Origin: Halovenus rubra
Lineage (GTDB): Archaea > Halobacteriota > Halobacteria > Halobacteriales > Haloarculaceae
DNA: 64,000 nucleotides
Direction: 5' to 3'
Assembly (NCBI RefSeq): GCF_026586665.1
Contig: NZ_JAODIY010000005.1
Coordinates: 1-64,000 of the forward strand
Below are positions 61,946 through 64,000 of the stretch, one piece after another. A program made the translations under genes and the position numbers. The notes beneath the pieces were generated by a model. It ran no database searches and had not been told where the DNA came from. It worked only from the letters and a program-made list of their open reading frames with translations. Each line of letters starts with the position of its first letter. Position 1 is the first letter of the stretch.

Positions 61946-62958
61946 ACTTTGGCTACTGTGAGAGCTGCCTCCAACACGAGACAGGAAAGCGCCATCCTGA
62001 GAGCCCCGACCGCTTGCGAGCCATTCGTCAGGCGCTTGCAGAGAAACACGCAGTCGAGTATGTCGTCCCTGACTCGGTCAATCTTGAACGAGTCCACGCA
62101 GTCCACGATAAAGAGTACGTCGCGGAGTTTGAGGAGTTCTGTCAACAAGGTGGCGGTGACTGGGACGCAGATACGGTCGCCAGCGAGGAATCGTGGAAAG
62201 CTGCACTTGCAAGCGCTGGCATCGCCGAATGGGCCGCGATGGCTGCACTTGACGGAAAAGACGGTCGAGAGACGCCGTTTGCACTCGGTCGGCCACCAGG
62301 ACACCACGCGGTCGAGGACGACGCCATGGGCTTTTGCTTTTTCAACAACGCCGCTATCGCCGCACGCTCGGTCATTGACCGAGGACGTGCCGACCGCGTC
62401 GCAATTCTTGACTGGGATGTCCACCACGGCAACGGCATCCAAGACATCTTTTATGATGATGAGTCGATTTTTTATGCTTCTATCCACGAGGACGGGCTCT
62501 ATCCGGCTACCGGTACAATCGACGAAACCGGTACTGGAGAAGGCGAGGGCACGACGATGAACATCCCGTTCTCGCCCGGGACGACACAAAGTGCGTATCT
62601 TGCCGCGCTAACCGAACTTTTCGGCCCCGCCTTAGACGCGTTCGACCCGGACCTGTTGTTGATTAGTGCTGGCTTTGATGCCCATGAACATGACCCAATC
62701 TCCAGAATGCGCGTCTCCACCGAAGGGTACGGACTGCTAACCAAGCGTGTCCGACAAATTGCTGACGATACGGGGGCCGCTCTTGGGTTCGTGCTCGAAG
62801 GAGGGTATGGGCTCGATACACTCACAGCCAGCATCGGGATGGTCCACGAGGTATTCAGCGGCTATCAACCCGCACCCGACGATGGTGAAGTCTCAGACCC
62901 TGCGCGGGATGTTATCGACCAGGTTAAAGCGCAGGGATTCATCGGCGTTCCCGAGTAG
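61942..62958 (+). CDS. histone-deacetylase-like zinc hydrolase
   Basis: The 338-residue protein has the class II HDAC fold and catalytic residues: GHHAVED (H121-H122), DWDVHHGNG (D159 and H161 as zinc ligands), SAGFDAHEHDP (third ligand D) and LEGGYGLDTL. Related archaeal enzymes can act on protein lysines, polyamines or other acetyl groups, so 'histone' deacetylase is a family name. The ATG lies in the histone stop, so histone and deacetylase are coupled. The pairing suggests, but does not prove, an acetylation cycle on chromatin. Confidence 0.92.
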   Translation: MNFGYCESCLQHETGKRHPESPDRLRAIRQALAEKHAVEYVVPDSVNLERVHAVHDKEYVAEFEEFCQQGGGDWDADTVASEESWKAALASAGIAEWAAMAALDGKDGRETPFALGRPPGHHAVEDDAMGFCFFNNAAIAARSVIDRGRADRVAILDWDVHHGNGIQDIFYDDESIFYASIHEDGLYPATGTIDETGTGEGEGTTMNIPFSPGTTQSAYLAALTELFGPALDAFDPDLLLISAGFDAHEHDPISRMRVSTEGYGLLTKRVRQIADDTGAALGFVLEGGYGLDTLTASIGMVHEVFSGYQPAPDDGEVSDPARDVIDQVKAQGFIGVPE

Positions 62959-63042
62959 CGCTGGACGGGGCCACCGCAACCACTTTTTTTATGAATAACC
63001 GAAGTCGTCAATGGTATACCCGATGACCCACAAGCGAGAACG

Positions 63043-64000
63043 ATGACCGACGGAGGGTCCGGCGATGTCCTTGATACCAACGAGACGCCGTCCACGCCGC
63101 GCCAAAGCGACGGTGACGGGTCAGTCACGGTCGTCGGGACGGCACACGTCTCACACGAAAGCGTCGAGGAAGTCGAGCAGACAATTGCACAACGACAACC
63201 CGATGTTGTGGCAGTAGAGCTCGATGAGACGCGCTACAGACGGCTTAAAGGAGAATCGCCGGAAGATATCGACGCCGGAGAATTAATATCCGGCAAAACT
63301 GTGTATCAGTTCCTCGCCTACTGGATGTTATCGTACGTACAGGCTCGCTTGGGTGACCGGTTCGATATTGAACCCGGCGCGGATATGATGGCAGCTGTTG
63401 AATCCGCGGAGGAACACGGGAGCGGTGTCGCGTTGGTCGACCGGGATATCCAGCTGACGGTGCGTCGGCTCTGGTCCCGGATGCGCCTGCGCGAGAAGCT
63501 TGGTATTGTTGCTGCCTTGCTTGCCGAAATGGGTGGTCCCTGGACAGCCGGCCTTACTGTCGGCTTTTTCATCGGGACCATTGTGTCGATTATTGCCGGT
63601 GCGCTCGGTGGTCCGTTCTTTATCCCATCTGGGATTGAACTGGGCGTCCCGCTCATTGGCGGGATACTCAGTTCGTTACTTGGCCTTGCAGACGGACTCA
63701 TCGTCGCAGGACTGGTCGCGTTCGCGATTGGACTGCCGATTGCAGCCCTCATCTCACGGTCGACCGAAGACCTCGAGGATGCAGAACTCGATATCGACCG
63801 GCTCACTGATGCCGATGTCGTAACGGCGATGATGGAAGAGTTTCGTCGGTTCTCGCCGGGAGGTGCAGAAGCACTTATCGACGAACGTGACGCATACATC
63901 GCCCACAAACTGGTTGCCCTGCGTGAAGCAGGCTACGATGTTGTTGCCATTGTCGGGGCGGGACACCGTGCGGGAATTGAGCAGTATCTCGAACACCCAG
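63043..64000 (+). CDS. TraB/PrgY family membrane protein (cut by window end)
   Basis: The frame runs past the window end (319 codons visible). After an acidic disordered N-terminus of about 30 residues comes the TraB domain: VTVVGTAHVSHESVEEVEQTI, VVAVELDETRYRRLKGE, AYWMLSYVQARLGDRFDIEPGADMMAA and VALVDRDIQLTVRRLW. Two or more helices follow (AGLTVGFFIGTIVSIIAGALG; IVAGLVAFAIGLPIAALI). Conserved GTAHVS, ELDETR and VGAGH motifs suggest a metal-dependent hydrolase fold. Function is not established in archaea. ATG 63043 is the first start in frame. Confidence 0.85.
   Translation, partial: MTDGGSGDVLDTNETPSTPRQSDGDGSVTVVGTAHVSHESVEEVEQTIAQRQPDVVAVELDETRYRRLKGESPEDIDAGELISGKTVYQFLAYWMLSYVQARLGDRFDIEPGADMMAAVESAEEHGSGVALVDRDIQLTVRRLWSRMRLREKLGIVAALLAEMGGPWTAGLTVGFFIGTIVSIIAGALGGPFFIPSGIELGVPLIGGILSSLLGLADGLIVAGLVAFAIGLPIAALISRSTEDLEDAELDIDRLTDADVVTAMMEEFRRFSPGGAEALIDERDAYIAHKLVALREAGYDVVAIVGAGHRAGIEQYLEHP

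Noticed and set aside
1-64000. CRISPR arrays, rRNA genes, replication origin
   Set aside because: No spaced identical repeats, no rRNA-like stretch and no orc1/cdc6 gene with origin repeats were seen.

Overview
The window is a stretch of a halophilic archaeon's chromosome (Halobacteria). The evidence is the strongly acidic proteins, archaeal TFB, histone, RPA, Lsm, MptA and CTP-dependent riboflavin kinase genes, HTH-10 and HalX regulators, Tat lipoproteins, and many genes whose start codon lies 25-30 nt after a TATA-like box A (leaderless transcripts). Base composition is moderate for the group, without the extreme GC of many haloarchaea. Three tRNA genes (Pro-GGG, Val-CAC, Arg-GCG) are present. 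I see no CRISPR array, rRNA or replication origin.

Layout. 1-1.6 kb: an IS5-type transposase tail abuts a DUF192 gene that has lost its start, then two membrane-protein genes. 1.6-8.3 kb: small zinc proteins, dph6, nikR, a prenyl diphosphate synthase, a threonine synthase, a GNAT acetyltransferase, a HAD phosphatase and an HTH/Zn-ribbon regulator. 8.7-16.6 kb: tRNA-Pro, a 7TM sensor kinase, an HTH-10 regulator, an ABC-2 exporter pair, TFB, RNase HI with its partner, and a PadR regulator with a candidate operator. 16.7-25.8 kb: ppa, hisB, an HMCES/YedK DNA-protein crosslinker, PspA, pyrG-guaAb, and a Tat lipoprotein with an archaellin-like C-terminal domain next to a DsbA-like lipoprotein. 25.8-33.9 kb: sucCD, the overlapping lsm-rpl37e-purF operon, a sensor kinase, serB, the isoprenoid enzyme fni, and ribosomal protein L11. 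34-46.4 kb: a prepilin peptidase, an XPB-like helicase, mptA, a HalX response regulator, ilvE, ribB-rbkR, a DUF502 protein, an MFS transporter and a zinc-ribbon regulator. 46.4-56.6 kb: pduO, a complete solo TnpB element, tRNA-Val, a TauE transporter, pheST, ribE, trpS and L10e. 56.7-64 kb: a GIDE-like protein, a decayed amino-acid permease beside its intact Usp partner, a tRNA-Arg with a duplicated 3' end, a DUF7504 protein, the rpa / histone / deacetylase chromatin cluster, and a TraB-family protein cut by the window end.

Most of the window is ordinary core genome, so the interest lies in details. Two aminoacyl-tRNA synthetase genes (pheS and trpS) each have a long, structured leader with a terminator-like hairpin, in a genome where most genes are leaderless. 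The trpS stem is fully paired only on the trpS strand, by a G-U wobble. The pheS leader also holds a GTG-started 40-codon frame containing a Phe-rich patch. Other points are the archaellin-domain lipoprotein, TnpB with its end hairpins, a 23-bp tRNA-Arg 3'-end duplication (an att scar), a leaderless 34-aa uORF touching the rpa start, and palindromes over the padR and rbkR promoters.
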